The translations under genes and the position numbers were made by a program. The notes under the pieces were generated by a model. That model did not search any database, was not told where the DNA came from, and saw only the letters and a program-made list of their open reading frames with translations. Positions 43,741-52,049 of a DNA stretch of 64,000 bases are shown in pieces; position 1 is the first letter of the stretch; the number at the start of each line of letters is the position of its first letter. This DNA is from Pseudomonadota bacterium (GTDB lineage Bacteria; Pseudomonadota; Alphaproteobacteria; Rhodobacterales; Rhodobacteraceae), in contig JAIUPC010000012.1 of assembly GCA_020161655.1 (NCBI GenBank), positions 372,001 to 436,000 of the forward strand, written 5' to 3'.

Positions 43741-45078
43741 ATGACCGACCACTACAGCGACCGCCGCAAGATCGACCCGAACCGGGGGACGCTTCTCGGC
43801 GACGGCACGCCCAATGACAACGACCGGGTGGAGATCGGGCCGACGCAGCTTGCCTTCCGCGAATGGGAGGCGGCGGGGCTGACGCTGCCGAATCTTCAGA
43901 AGATGCGGGAATACCGCTGGCGGCGGCTGACCGATGCCCTTGTCGCCCGCGACTGGGGCGGCATCCTGATGTTCGACCCGATGAACATCCGCTACGCCAC
44001 CGACACCACCAACATGCAGCTCTGGAATGCGCATAACCCGTTCCGGGCGGTGCTTCTGTGCGCCGATGGTCATATGGTGATCTGGGAATACAAGAACTCG
44101 CCCTTCCTCGTGACCTTCAATCCGCTGGTGAAGGAAATCCGCGCTGGCGCCACCTTCTTCTATTCCTGTTCCGGCGACCGGGGGGCGGAGGATGCCGGCG
44201 CCTTCGCCCAGCAGGTTGATGAGGTGATGCGCGCCCATGCCGGGACCAACCGGCGCATTGGCATCGACAAGATCATGCTCCACGGGCTGCGCGCATTGGA
44301 GCGTGCCGGCTTCGAGGTGATGGAAGGCGAGGAACTGACCGAGCGGACCCGCGCCATCAAGGGGCCGGACGAAATCCTCGCCATGCGCTGCGCCCATCAC
44401 GCCTGCGAAAGCGCCATCGCCGGGATGGAGGCCTTCACCCGCGAGAACGTGCCAAAGGGCGGCGTCAGTGAGGATGACACCTGGGCCGAGCTTCACAAGG
44501 GCAACATCCGGCGCGGCGGCGAATGGATCGAGACGCGGCTTCTCGCCTCCGGTCCCCGCACCAACCCGTGGTTTCAGGAATGCGGGCCAAGGATCGTGCA
44601 GCCCGATGAGATCGTCGCCTTCGACACCGACCTCATCGGCGCCTACGGCTTCTGCATCGACATTTCGCGGACCTGGTGGGTGGGCGACGGCAAGCCGCGC
44701 CCCGACATGATCGCCGCCATGAACCACGCGCTTGACCATATCCGCGACCATCAGGCGCGGCTGAAACCCGGCGTGTCGATCCGCGAGCTGGTGCATGGCG
44801 GCCATCAGCTGGCCTCCGAATACTGGCGACAGAAGTATTCCTGCAAGATGCACGGCGTCGGGCTTTGCGACGAATGGCCCTATGTGCCCTATGCCGACGG
44901 CTGGAATGACGGCGCCTTCGAGCATCTTGTCGAGGAAGGCATGGTCCTTTGTACCGAGGCGCTGGTCAGCCCCGAGGGCGGCGATTTCTCGATCAAGATC
45001 GAGGATCAGGTGCTGATCACCGCGACGGGTTGCGAGAACCTGACGAAGTATCCGTTTGATCCGGCGTTGGTGGGGTAA
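43741..45078 (+). CDS. dddP: DMSP lyase DddP
   Basis: M24-fold metalloenzyme that cleaves dimethylsulfoniopropionate to dimethyl sulfide and acrylate. The protein has 445 residues. Counted from its first Met, the metal ligands Asp295, Asp297, Asp307, His371, Glu406 and Glu421 are all present (FDTDLIGAYGFCIDIS, KMHGVGLCDEWP, CTEALVS, KIEDQV), as are Trp95, Tyr366 and Asp377. These are the positions I recall for the characterised Ruegeria enzyme. The N-terminal DRRKIDPNRGTLLGDGTPND and the C-terminal ENLTKYPFDPALVG also match DddP rather than generic M24 peptidases. GGGAGGAG precedes the ATG. Confidence 0.93.
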   Translation: MTDHYSDRRKIDPNRGTLLGDGTPNDNDRVEIGPTQLAFREWEAAGLTLPNLQKMREYRWRRLTDALVARDWGGILMFDPMNIRYATDTTNMQLWNAHNPFRAVLLCADGHMVIWEYKNSPFLVTFNPLVKEIRAGATFFYSCSGDRGAEDAGAFAQQVDEVMRAHAGTNRRIGIDKIMLHGLRALERAGFEVMEGEELTERTRAIKGPDEILAMRCAHHACESAIAGMEAFTRENVPKGGVSEDDTWAELHKGNIRRGGEWIETRLLASGPRTNPWFQECGPRIVQPDEIVAFDTDLIGAYGFCIDISRTWWVGDGKPRPDMIAAMNHALDHIRDHQARLKPGVSIRELVHGGHQLASEYWRQKYSCKMHGVGLCDEWPYVPYADGWNDGAFEHLVEEGMVLCTEALVSPEGGDFSIKIEDQVLITATGCENLTKYPFDPALVG

Positions 45079-45117
45079 GGATAAAGTTCTTCCTTTGTAT
45101 TTCGCCCCATACATGAG

Positions 45118-45250
45118 AGAGGGCCGCGCCTGACCCGAGGGTGGGCGCCATCGCGCCCGCCCTGGGGGCGGTGAGGAGGGACCGTCGCGCCAGTGGCGCG
45201 GCGCAAGCCCGACGAACGGCGCGGCCCGGAACGCTTTGGGCGTCCCGGGC
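45118..45250 (-). repeat. 133-bp repeat, copy B (inverted relative to 35836-35968)
   Basis: Reverse-complement copy of the element at 35836-35968, same length and about four mismatches. It starts 39 bp after the dddP stop and ends 31 bp before the stop of the convergent CDGSH gene. As at copy A, it lies between convergent genes. Confidence 0.92.
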
Positions 45251-45281
45251 AGTGGATAGACCAGTTCTCCTTATTCTTTCG

Positions 45282-45926
45282 CTACTCCGCCACGAACCCC
45301 GCCGCCTTGTGGCTGCCGTCGCAATAGGGCTTGTTCTGCGAATGGCCGCAGCGGCAGAGAAAGACCTGCCGCACCTTGTTGACCGTGCGCCCGGTGCCCG
45401 AGACGACCTCAAGATTGCCGACGACCTTCAGGGGGCCGTTCGGCTGCGGCTGAAGGTCGACCGGGCCGTTCCGCACCTCAAGTGCTGGGGTGTCCTTGGC
45501 CACCGGCTCCCCCGTCGCAGTGAAGCCTGCGGCAGTATGGGCGCCATCGCAGAAGGGCTTCCGTGCAGAATGCCCGCAGCGGCAAAGCGTCGCGCGGACG
45601 CTGTCGTGGGGCTGCCCGCGCAAAAGAAGCTCCGCCTCGATCGCCAAAGGCCCGTTTTCCCGCACGAAGACCATGTTGACGACCGGCGGCTGGTTGGAGC
45701 TCGCGACCGGGCGGCCATCGGTCCTTTCCACCCGGATCGCGCCAGAAGGGCACATCTGGCCGATGCGGATCACCTCGTCGGCGGGGGCGGCGTCGGGGTG
45801 GATCCACTCTCCCTTGACGTTCGGCACGAAGACATCGGGGTGATGGAGGACGCAGTTCCGCGAATGGATGCAGCGCGACCCATCGAAATGGATGGTGACG
45901 TCGCGCCCCTTGACGGTTTCGACCAT
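45282..45926 (-). CDS. CDGSH iron-sulfur protein with ferredoxin-like N-terminal domain
   Basis: Protein of 214 residues with three iron-sulfur modules. Residues 8-70 form a divergent 4Fe-4S type (Fer4_19/DUF1271) domain (CIHSRNC, HPDVFVPNVKGEW, CPSGAI). Two CDGSH domains follow: ligands Cys115, Cys117, Cys126, His130 (CRCGHSARKPFCDGAH) and Cys191, Cys193, Cys202, His206 (CRCGHSQNKPYCDGSH). The start at 45926 has AGGAGGAGGT upstream. Likely electron or cluster transfer, pathway unknown. It lies 53 bp after the DUF6314 gene on the same strand, with no clear functional link. Confidence 0.93.
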   Translation of the reverse strand: MVETVKGRDVTIHFDGSRCIHSRNCVLHHPDVFVPNVKGEWIHPDAAPADEVIRIGQMCPSGAIRVERTDGRPVASSNQPPVVNMVFVRENGPLAIEAELLLRGQPHDSVRATLCRCGHSARKPFCDGAHTAAGFTATGEPVAKDTPALEVRNGPVDLQPQPNGPLKVVGNLEVVSGTGRTVNKVRQVFLCRCGHSQNKPYCDGSHKAAGFVAE

Positions 45927-45979
45927 GACTACCTCCTCCTTGTCTCGTCTCCCCACGCTCGCCCGGAGGACCGCCCCGG

Positions 45980-46426
45980 TCAAGCGCGGCGATACAGCGA
46001 CAGCATCGTGTAATCCTTGCGCGGCCCGCAGACCGTCCATTCCGCCTGCCACTCCGGCCAGCCGGCGAAAACGTAGCGCACGGTGTAATCGTCGGCGATG
46101 CAGAGGTGATGCGCGGCTGGTGCGGCCGGGTCGAAGCCATGAAACGGCCGGCCATCGGCGAAATCGACGATGATCCGCCCGTCCGTCTCGCGCCAGAGAT
46201 AGCTGCGCTCGGCGGTGAAGGCGGGGCCGCCCCCTAGCCTCAGCTCGCCCGTCTCGCGGTAGGTCAGCCCCCCATGCCCGTCCGGCGCAAAGACCGCCTC
46301 ACCGTCAAAGCGCCCCTCCGCCCGCGCCAGCCTGTCCTCGATCCGCCGCCCGATGCTCCAGCGCCCGGCGAAATCCGCCAGAACCGGCACGAAACGCCCC
46401 TGATCCTTCCCCGAAGTCACCCGCAC
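45980..46426 (-). CDS. DUF6314 family protein
   Basis: Protein of 148 residues with the opening LADFAGRWSIGRRIEDRLAR, a beta-barrel-like middle (GLTYRETGELRLGGG, ERSYLWRETDGRIIVDFADG) and the C-terminal AGWPEWQAEWTVCGPRKDYT. This pattern fits DUF6314, a lipocalin-like fold found in alphaproteobacteria; function unknown. It is divergent from purB with 76 bp between them. It may be cotranscribed with the CDGSH gene, which starts 53 bp downstream. Confidence 0.82.
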   Translation of the reverse strand: MRVTSGKDQGRFVPVLADFAGRWSIGRRIEDRLARAEGRFDGEAVFAPDGHGGLTYRETGELRLGGGPAFTAERSYLWRETDGRIIVDFADGRPFHGFDPAAPAAHHLCIADDYTVRYVFAGWPEWQAEWTVCGPRKDYTMLSLYRRA

Positions 46427-46502
46427 GCCCGCCGCCTTCTTGCCCTTCCGCCCCCCGCAGTCTAGGACACGCCCGCGTCCCCCGAAAGCGAAAGGCCTGC
46501 CG

Positions 46503-47807
46503 ATGATCCCCCGCTATTCCCGCCCGGAGATGGTTCAGATCTGGTCGCCCGAGACAAGGTTCCGCATCTGGTTCGAGATCGAGGCCCATGCCTGCGACGC
46601 GCAAGCCGCCCTCGGCGTCATCCCCAAGGCCAATGCCGAGGCGGTGTGGCGCGCCAAGGACGTGGAATTCAACGTCGCCCGCATCGACGAGATCGAGGCG
46701 GTGACGAAGCATGACGTGATCGCCTTCCTCACGCATCTCGCCGAACATATCGGCGCCGACGACGCCCGCTTCGTCCATCAGGGCATGACCTCGTCGGACG
46801 TTCTCGACACCACGCTCAACATCCAGCTCGTCCGCGCCACCGACATCCTGCTGGCGGATCTGGACCGGGTGCTGGCGGCGCTGAAGACGCGCGCCTATGA
46901 GCACAAGGACACGCTCAGGATCGGCCGCAGCCATGGCATCCATGCCGAGCCGACGACCATGGGCCTGACCTTCGCGCGCTTCTACGCCGAGATGGACCGC
47001 AACAAGGCCCGCCTTATTGCCGCCCGGGACGAGGTTGCGACGGGCGCCATCTCCGGCGCCGTCGGCACCTTCGCCAATATCGACCCGGCGGTCGAGGCGC
47101 ATGTCTGCGAAAAGCTCGGCCTCCGCCCCGAGCCGATCTCGACCCAGGTGATCCCCCGCGACCGCCATGCCATGTTCTTCGCCACGCTCGGCGTCATCGC
47201 CTCAAGCATGGAAAACATCGCCATCGAGATCCGCCACATGCAGCGGACCGAGGTTCTGGAGGCCGAGGAGTTCTTCTCCCCCGGCCAGAAGGGATCGTCA
47301 GCGATGCCGCACAAGCGGAATCCGGTCCTGACCGAGAACCTGACCGGCCTTGCCCGCCTTGTCCGCATGGCAGTAGTCCCGGCGCTGGAAAACGTTGCCC
47401 TCTGGCATGAGCGCGACATCAGCCATTCCTCGGTCGAGCGCGCCATCGGCCCGGATGCGACCATCACGCTCGACTTCGCGCTGAACCGGCTGGCGGGGGT
47501 CATCGAAAAGCTGGTGATCTATCCTGAGAACATGCTGAAGAACATGAACAAGTTCAAAGGCCTGGTGATGAGCCAGCGGGTCCTTCTGGCCCTGACCCAG
47601 GCCGGCGTCAGCCGCGAGGATTCCTACCGCCTCGTGCAGCGAAGCGCCATGAAGGTCTGGGAGAAGGGGGCCGATTTCAAGACCGAGCTTCTCGCCGACC
47701 CCGAGGTGACGGCAGCCCTGTCCCCCGCCGAGATCGAGGAAAAGTTCGACCTCGGCTACCACACCAAACACGTCGACACGATCTTCGCGCGGGTGTTCGG
47801 GGCCTGA
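46503..47807 (+). CDS. purB: Adenylosuccinate lyase
   Basis: Purine synthesis enzyme acting twice (SAICAR to AICAR, adenylosuccinate to AMP), 434 residues. The fumarase/aspartase signature GSSAMPHKRNP is at about 262-272. His in IGRSHGIHAEPTTMG and the opening MIPRYSRPEMVQIWSPETRF are standard. The start at 46503 has GAAAGG upstream; an earlier in-frame ATG (46440) would overlap the DUF6314 promoter region. Confidence 0.97.
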   Translation: MIPRYSRPEMVQIWSPETRFRIWFEIEAHACDAQAALGVIPKANAEAVWRAKDVEFNVARIDEIEAVTKHDVIAFLTHLAEHIGADDARFVHQGMTSSDVLDTTLNIQLVRATDILLADLDRVLAALKTRAYEHKDTLRIGRSHGIHAEPTTMGLTFARFYAEMDRNKARLIAARDEVATGAISGAVGTFANIDPAVEAHVCEKLGLRPEPISTQVIPRDRHAMFFATLGVIASSMENIAIEIRHMQRTEVLEAEEFFSPGQKGSSAMPHKRNPVLTENLTGLARLVRMAVVPALENVALWHERDISHSSVERAIGPDATITLDFALNRLAGVIEKLVIYPENMLKNMNKFKGLVMSQRVLLALTQAGVSREDSYRLVQRSAMKVWEKGADFKTELLADPEVTAALSPAEIEEKFDLGYHTKHVDTIFARVFGA

Positions 47808-47898
47808 CGCGGCGCGCACACGATTGCGTGAGGGGCCGATCCGGGCTTGCCGCAGGGGCAGGCCCGCTGGCACACTTTCCGCCAGAAAGGAGCATGCC

Positions 47899-48063
47899 AT
47901 GATGAAACACGCATTCGCTGCCCTGATCGCCCTCGCCGCCTCGGTCGCGCCAGGCTTTGCTGCCGGGGATTGCAACGGTCGCGACAAGCAGGCCTCGATG
48001 AGCTGCGCCGAGGGCACCTCCTGGGACGCCGCGACCCGGACCTGCATCAAGCTCGAAAGCTGA
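47899..48063 (+). CDS. Small secreted Cys-containing protein
   Basis: Protein of 54 residues with a clear signal peptide (MMKHAFAALIALAASVAPGF, cut after AAG or FAA) and a mature part of about 32 residues with three cysteines (DCNGRDKQASMSCAEGTSWD, TRTCIKLES). The C..C-G--WD---C arrangement is reminiscent of small carbohydrate-binding peritrophin-like modules, but the match is weak. GAAAGGAG precedes the ATG. It follows purB with a 91-bp gap. Function unknown. Confidence 0.7.
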   Translation: MMKHAFAALIALAASVAPGFAAGDCNGRDKQASMSCAEGTSWDAATRTCIKLES

Positions 48064-48133
48064 TTTCCCGGACCGGGTAAAGCGCCGTTAACCCAAGCCT
48101 GCGACCGTCGCCCGACAGCGGCGGAGGGAATCA

Positions 48134-49195
48134 ATGACGGCCATCGCAAAGCCCGAAACATTGCGGACCGACGCGGCCCGCCCGGTTCCGCGCGTCATGA
48201 CCGGGCGCGAAAAGGCGGCGATCATCGTGCGGCTTCTTTTGACCGAGGGCAGCGGGCTGCCGCTGAAGGCGCTGCCGGATGATCTTCAGACCGCGCTGAC
48301 CGAACAGATGGGCGCAATGCGCAGCGTGGATCGTGCCACCCTTCGCGCCGTGGTCGAGGAATTCGTGTCCCGGCTCGATTCGGTCGGGCTTTCCTTCCCC
48401 GGTGGGCTGGAACGCGCGCTCGACCTCCTTGAAAGCCATATCTCGCCTGCCGCGGCCACCCGCATCCGCAGCCAGCGCGCCTCGAATCCCAATGCCGACC
48501 CGTGGGAGCGGATCGCAGCCCTTGGCACCGACCGCCTGCTCGCCGCCCTGAACGAGGAAAGCACCGAGATCGGCGCCGTGCTTCTGTCGAAGCTTCCCGT
48601 GGCGCAGGCGGCGGAGCTTCTGGGAAAGCTTCCGGGCGACCGCGCCCGCAGGCTTGCCTACGGCGTCGGCAAGACCGGCCATGTCCAACCCGAAACCGTG
48701 CGCCAGATCGGCCTTTCTCTGGCCGGGCAACTCAGCGCCGCCCCCGCCCGCGCCTTCGGCGGCGAACCTGAGGATAGGGTCGGCGCGATCCTCAACATCG
48801 CCCCGGCCCTCACCCGCGATGAGGTTCTGGCCGGCCTGAGCGAGGATGACGCGGAGTTCGCCGACCGTGTGCGCCGCGCGATCTTCACCTTCGCCGATAT
48901 CGCGACCCGGATCGAAGGGCGCGACATCCCGAAAGTCACCCGCAAGGTCGACCAGGCGCAACTTGTGACCGCCCTTGCTTCGGCCACCGCCGGCGACGAC
49001 GCAGCCAGCGCCGAGTTCATCCTTGCGAGCCTCTCGCAGCGCATGGCGGCAACCCTGCGCGAAGAGATGGCGGCGCGCGGCGCTGTCAGGACCAAGGATG
49101 CCGACGCCGCCCAGACCGCGATCATCGCCGCGATCCGCGAATTGCAGGAGGCCGGCGAACTCGCGCTGAAATCCGAAGGCGAGGGGGAGGAGTGA
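48134..49195 (+). CDS. FliG-like flagellar motor switch protein (stand-alone)
   Basis: Protein of 353 residues whose order of segments fits FliG. An N-terminal oligomerisation region (GREKAAIIVRLLLTEGSGLP) is followed by a middle ARM-type region (EESTEIGAVLLSKLPVAQAA, replacing the usual EHPQTIA motif) and a C-terminal domain (ILASLSQRMAATLREEMAAR, AAQTAIIAAIRELQEAGELA) with the conserved end of FliG. GGAGGG precedes the ATG. No other flagellar gene is in the window. The loss of the EHPQ core suggests a diverged or specialised homologue. An alternative reading as an unrelated helical-repeat protein is less likely. Confidence 0.75.
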   Translation: MTAIAKPETLRTDAARPVPRVMTGREKAAIIVRLLLTEGSGLPLKALPDDLQTALTEQMGAMRSVDRATLRAVVEEFVSRLDSVGLSFPGGLERALDLLESHISPAAATRIRSQRASNPNADPWERIAALGTDRLLAALNEESTEIGAVLLSKLPVAQAAELLGKLPGDRARRLAYGVGKTGHVQPETVRQIGLSLAGQLSAAPARAFGGEPEDRVGAILNIAPALTRDEVLAGLSEDDAEFADRVRRAIFTFADIATRIEGRDIPKVTRKVDQAQLVTALASATAGDDAASAEFILASLSQRMAATLREEMAARGAVRTKDADAAQTAIIAAIRELQEAGELALKSEGEGEE

Positions 49196-49300
49196 CGCGG
49201 CGGCGCGCCCCGCCCGCCTTGCCAGCTTCCGCGCCCGCCTCTATGTCTTTCGCCGGAATGCACGGGGTCGGGCAACGCCCCGCGCGCAAGTGAAGACGGC

Positions 49301-50176
49301 ATGGCCAGACCGCAGAAGCTCAGTCCCACCGCAAGCGACCGCTTGGTCGACCGCGCCTTCCGCGTGCTGCTCTGGTGCGCGCTACGCCTGCCCTATGCCG
49401 TGCGCGTGCCGGTCGCGGGCTGGGTCATCTCGCGCCTCGTCGCCCCCCTTGCCGGTTATACCCGAAGGGTGCGCGAGAACCTCGCCCTCGTCTGCCCCGA
49501 CCTGCCCGAGGCCGAGGTGCGCCGCCTCGTCCGCGCCGTGCCCGACAATGTCGGCCGCACCACCATCGAGCTTTACTCCGGCAAGGATTTCATCGACCGC
49601 ATCCGCGATCTGCCGCTCACCGGCCCGGGCGCCGCAGCGCTTGAGGCTGCCCATGCCGAGGGGCGCCCCGTGATCCTCGCCACCGGGCATTTCGGCAATT
49701 ACGACGTGGCGCGCGGGGCGCTTGTCGCGCGTGGCTACAGCGTCGGCGGGCTTTACAAGCCGATGACGAACCCGCTTTTCAACGCGCATTACGTCGCCGC
49801 CATATCGGAGATCGGCAAACCCCTCTTCCCGCGCGGGCCGCGCGGCCTTGGCGACATGGTGCGCTTCTTGAAATCCGGCGGCATGCTCGGCATCGTCATG
49901 GACCAGCGCATGATCCACGGCATCCCCGCGACCTTCTTCGGCGCCCGCGCCCTGACCGCGACCTCCGCCGCCGACCTTGCGCTGAAATACGGGGCCGACC
50001 TGATCCCGATCTACGGCATCCGCCGCCCGGACGGGCTCAACTTCGACATCCATGTCGAAAAGCCGATCCCGCACAGCGATGCCGCCACCATGACCCAGGC
50101 CGTCAACGACAACCTCGAAGCACTGGTGCGCCAGCACATGGACCAGTGGTTCTGGATTCACCGCCGCTGGAAGTGA
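49301..50176 (+). CDS. Lysophospholipid/lipid A acyltransferase family protein (LpxL/HtrB type)
   Basis: Inner-membrane acyltransferase of 291 residues. The catalytic HxxxxD motif is His130-x4-Asp135 (GHFGNYD). Other family features: an N-terminal hydrophobic region at about 20-55, LYKPMTNPLFNAHYV, GIVMDQRMIHGIPATFFGA and the ending WFWIHRRWK, typical of LpxL/LpxM-like enzymes that add secondary acyl chains to lipid A. It could act on another lysolipid. It follows a FliG-like gene and precedes the Na/Pi cotransporter. Confidence 0.92.
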   Translation: MARPQKLSPTASDRLVDRAFRVLLWCALRLPYAVRVPVAGWVISRLVAPLAGYTRRVRENLALVCPDLPEAEVRRLVRAVPDNVGRTTIELYSGKDFIDRIRDLPLTGPGAAALEAAHAEGRPVILATGHFGNYDVARGALVARGYSVGGLYKPMTNPLFNAHYVAAISEIGKPLFPRGPRGLGDMVRFLKSGGMLGIVMDQRMIHGIPATFFGARALTATSAADLALKYGADLIPIYGIRRPDGLNFDIHVEKPIPHSDAATMTQAVNDNLEALVRQHMDQWFWIHRRWK

Positions 50177-50233
50177 TCGCGCGCGCGGCGGCGAAGATTG
50201 TCATTGTGGCCGCCGGCGTTTTGTGAAGGTTTC

Positions 50234-50251
50234 ATGACAGTTTTGTAACAG
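50234..50251 (-). promoter_or_regulatory. Pho-box-like direct repeat upstream of the Na/Pi cotransporter
   Basis: On the minus strand CTGTTAC-AAAA-CTGTCAT is two 7-bp units with a 4-bp spacer, close to the PhoB consensus CTGTCAT-N4-CTGTCAT. It lies 29 bp before the transporter's TTG start. Its orientation is opposite to the gene, which lowers confidence. Confidence 0.55.
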
Positions 50252-50279
50252 CCCACGACTCGGGCGCATCGGAGCCACC

Positions 50280-51944
50280 TTGAGCAGTTCTTCCCCCCTC
50301 CTCTTCCTCCTCCATGTCGCCGGCGCCGCCGCCCTTCTGATCTGGTCGGTCCGGCTGGTGCGCACGGGGGTGGAGCGGGCCTGGTCGGTGCAGCTTCGCC
50401 GCTGGCTGAGGAAGGGTGAACGCAACCGCCTCCTCGCGGCCGCGATGGGCATGGGGGCGGCGCTTGCCCTGCAAAGCGCCACCGCCGTCGCCATGCTCAC
50501 CACCGGCTTCATCGCGGCGGGCACCCTCAGCGCCGCCGCCGGCCTCGCCATCCTTCTCGGCTCCGATGTCGGTTCAGCGCTGGTGGCGCAAGTCCTGCTG
50601 TCGCAGGCGGACTGGGTGGTGCCGCTCCTCCTCGTCGCCGGGGTCGGGCTTTTCCTCCGCGCGCGCCGGCGCGACTTCCGCATGGCGGGGCGGGTGCTGA
50701 TCGGGTTGGCGCTGATCTTCGTCTCGCTGTCCCTAATCCGCGACGCGACCGAACCCCTCCGCGACAGTCCCGCCATCGGCTCGGCGATGCGCTACCTCGG
50801 CGGCGATCTTGTCACCGCCTTCGCCATCGGCGCGCTTCTCGCATGGCTCGTCCATTCCTCGGTCGCCGCCGTTCTCCTCTTCGTCACCTTCGCCGCGCAA
50901 TCCATGCTGCCGGTTCCGGCGGCGGCGGCGATGGTGCTTGGCGCCAATCTCGGCGGCTCGTTCATCGCCTATGTGCTGACCCTCGGCGCCGATCTTCCGG
51001 CCCGCCGCGTCATCATCGCCAACCTCGCGCTCCGCGGCGGCGGCGCGGTCGTGGCGCTCCTTCTCCTCCAGCGCTTCGGCGCCTTCCTCGACACGCTGGG
51101 CGCAACGCCGGCGCGGCAGGTCATCAACCTCCATCTCGCGTTCAACCTCGCGGTGCTGATCCTCGGTCTGCCGCTCACCGGCCTCGTCCTCGGCATCGTC
51201 GGCAAACTCGTCGCGCCCCCGCCCCGGTCCGCGACGCTCGACCGGATCAGCGCCCTTGACCCGGCCTCCCTCGCTGATCCGAACCGGGCCTTGAGCTGCG
51301 CCACGCGTGAGATCCTGCAGATGGGCGAAGGCGTGGAAACGATGCTGCGCTCGGTGATCCGGCTCTACGGCCAATGGGACGACACCGCCGCCGATGCGAT
51401 CCGCGCCAAGGAAAAGGACATCGACGCCCTCCACATCAGCATCAAGCTCTATCTCGCGGGCCTGCGACGCGCCAGCAAGGACGAAGAGGTCGACGCCCGC
51501 GCGCTGGAACTCGCCGACATGGCTGTCAATCTCGAAAGCGCCGGCAATGTCATCGCCGACACCATGCTCGGCCTTGCCAAGAGGCTCGATCAGGGCGGCG
51601 TCGCCTTCTCGCCGACCGGCAACATGGAGATCCGCGATTTCCACGACCGCGTGCTCTCGAACGCGCAGGCCGCCCTCAATGTCCTGATGACCTCAAGCCC
51701 CGATGCGGCGCGGGCGCTGGTCGAGGAAAAGGACCTTGTCCGCGATCTGGAGCAGACGCTGCAACGGTCGCATCTTGAGCGTCTCCAGCAGGGGTTGAGC
51801 GAAAGCATCGACACGTCGAACCTGCATCAGGAAACGCTCCGGGCGCTGAAACAGGTGAACTCCGCCTTCACCATGATCGCCTACCCGATCCTGTCGGAAA
51901 CCGGCGACCTCCTCGCAAGCCGCCTCTCGCGCCCGAAACCCTGA
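50280..51944 (+). CDS. Na/Pi cotransporter family protein with PhoU-like C-terminal domain
   Basis: Inner-membrane phosphate symporter family protein (NptA/PNaS type), 554 residues. Two inverted repeats carry the QSATA motif at 65-69 and the related HSSVA motif at 192-196, the family hallmark. From about 330 to the end lies a helical PhoU-like cytoplasmic region (KEKDIDALHISIKLYLAGL, ADMAVNLESAGNVIADTMLG). The frame opens with TTG at 50280, which has GGAG upstream; the first ATG would remove the first helix. A Pho-box-like site supports a phosphate role. Confidence 0.93.
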   Translation: MSSSSPLLFLLHVAGAAALLIWSVRLVRTGVERAWSVQLRRWLRKGERNRLLAAAMGMGAALALQSATAVAMLTTGFIAAGTLSAAAGLAILLGSDVGSALVAQVLLSQADWVVPLLLVAGVGLFLRARRRDFRMAGRVLIGLALIFVSLSLIRDATEPLRDSPAIGSAMRYLGGDLVTAFAIGALLAWLVHSSVAAVLLFVTFAAQSMLPVPAAAAMVLGANLGGSFIAYVLTLGADLPARRVIIANLALRGGGAVVALLLLQRFGAFLDTLGATPARQVINLHLAFNLAVLILGLPLTGLVLGIVGKLVAPPPRSATLDRISALDPASLADPNRALSCATREILQMGEGVETMLRSVIRLYGQWDDTAADAIRAKEKDIDALHISIKLYLAGLRRASKDEEVDARALELADMAVNLESAGNVIADTMLGLAKRLDQGGVAFSPTGNMEIRDFHDRVLSNAQAALNVLMTSSPDAARALVEEKDLVRDLEQTLQRSHLERLQQGLSESIDTSNLHQETLRALKQVNSAFTMIAYPILSETGDLLASRLSRPKP

Positions 51945-51949
51945 CACAC

Positions 51950-52011
51950 TTTCTGTCTCTAAATTACTCCCGCCGGAGGCACCCCGAGGGGCAGGCCCAT
52001 GGGCCAGCCCC
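51950..52011. terminator. Repeat element and hairpin between convergent genes
   Basis: A minus-strand version of the GGCGGGAGTAATTTAGAGACAGAAAG element (51950-51982) lies beside a near-perfect palindrome GGGGC.GGCCC.AT.GGGCC.GCCCC (51988-52011). It sits in the gap between the stops of the Na/Pi transporter and the GcvT-type dehydrogenase and can terminate both. Confidence 0.6.
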
Positions 52012-52049
52012 GAGACATCGCTTGCGCCCGGAACGGGCGCGCCTTCGGA

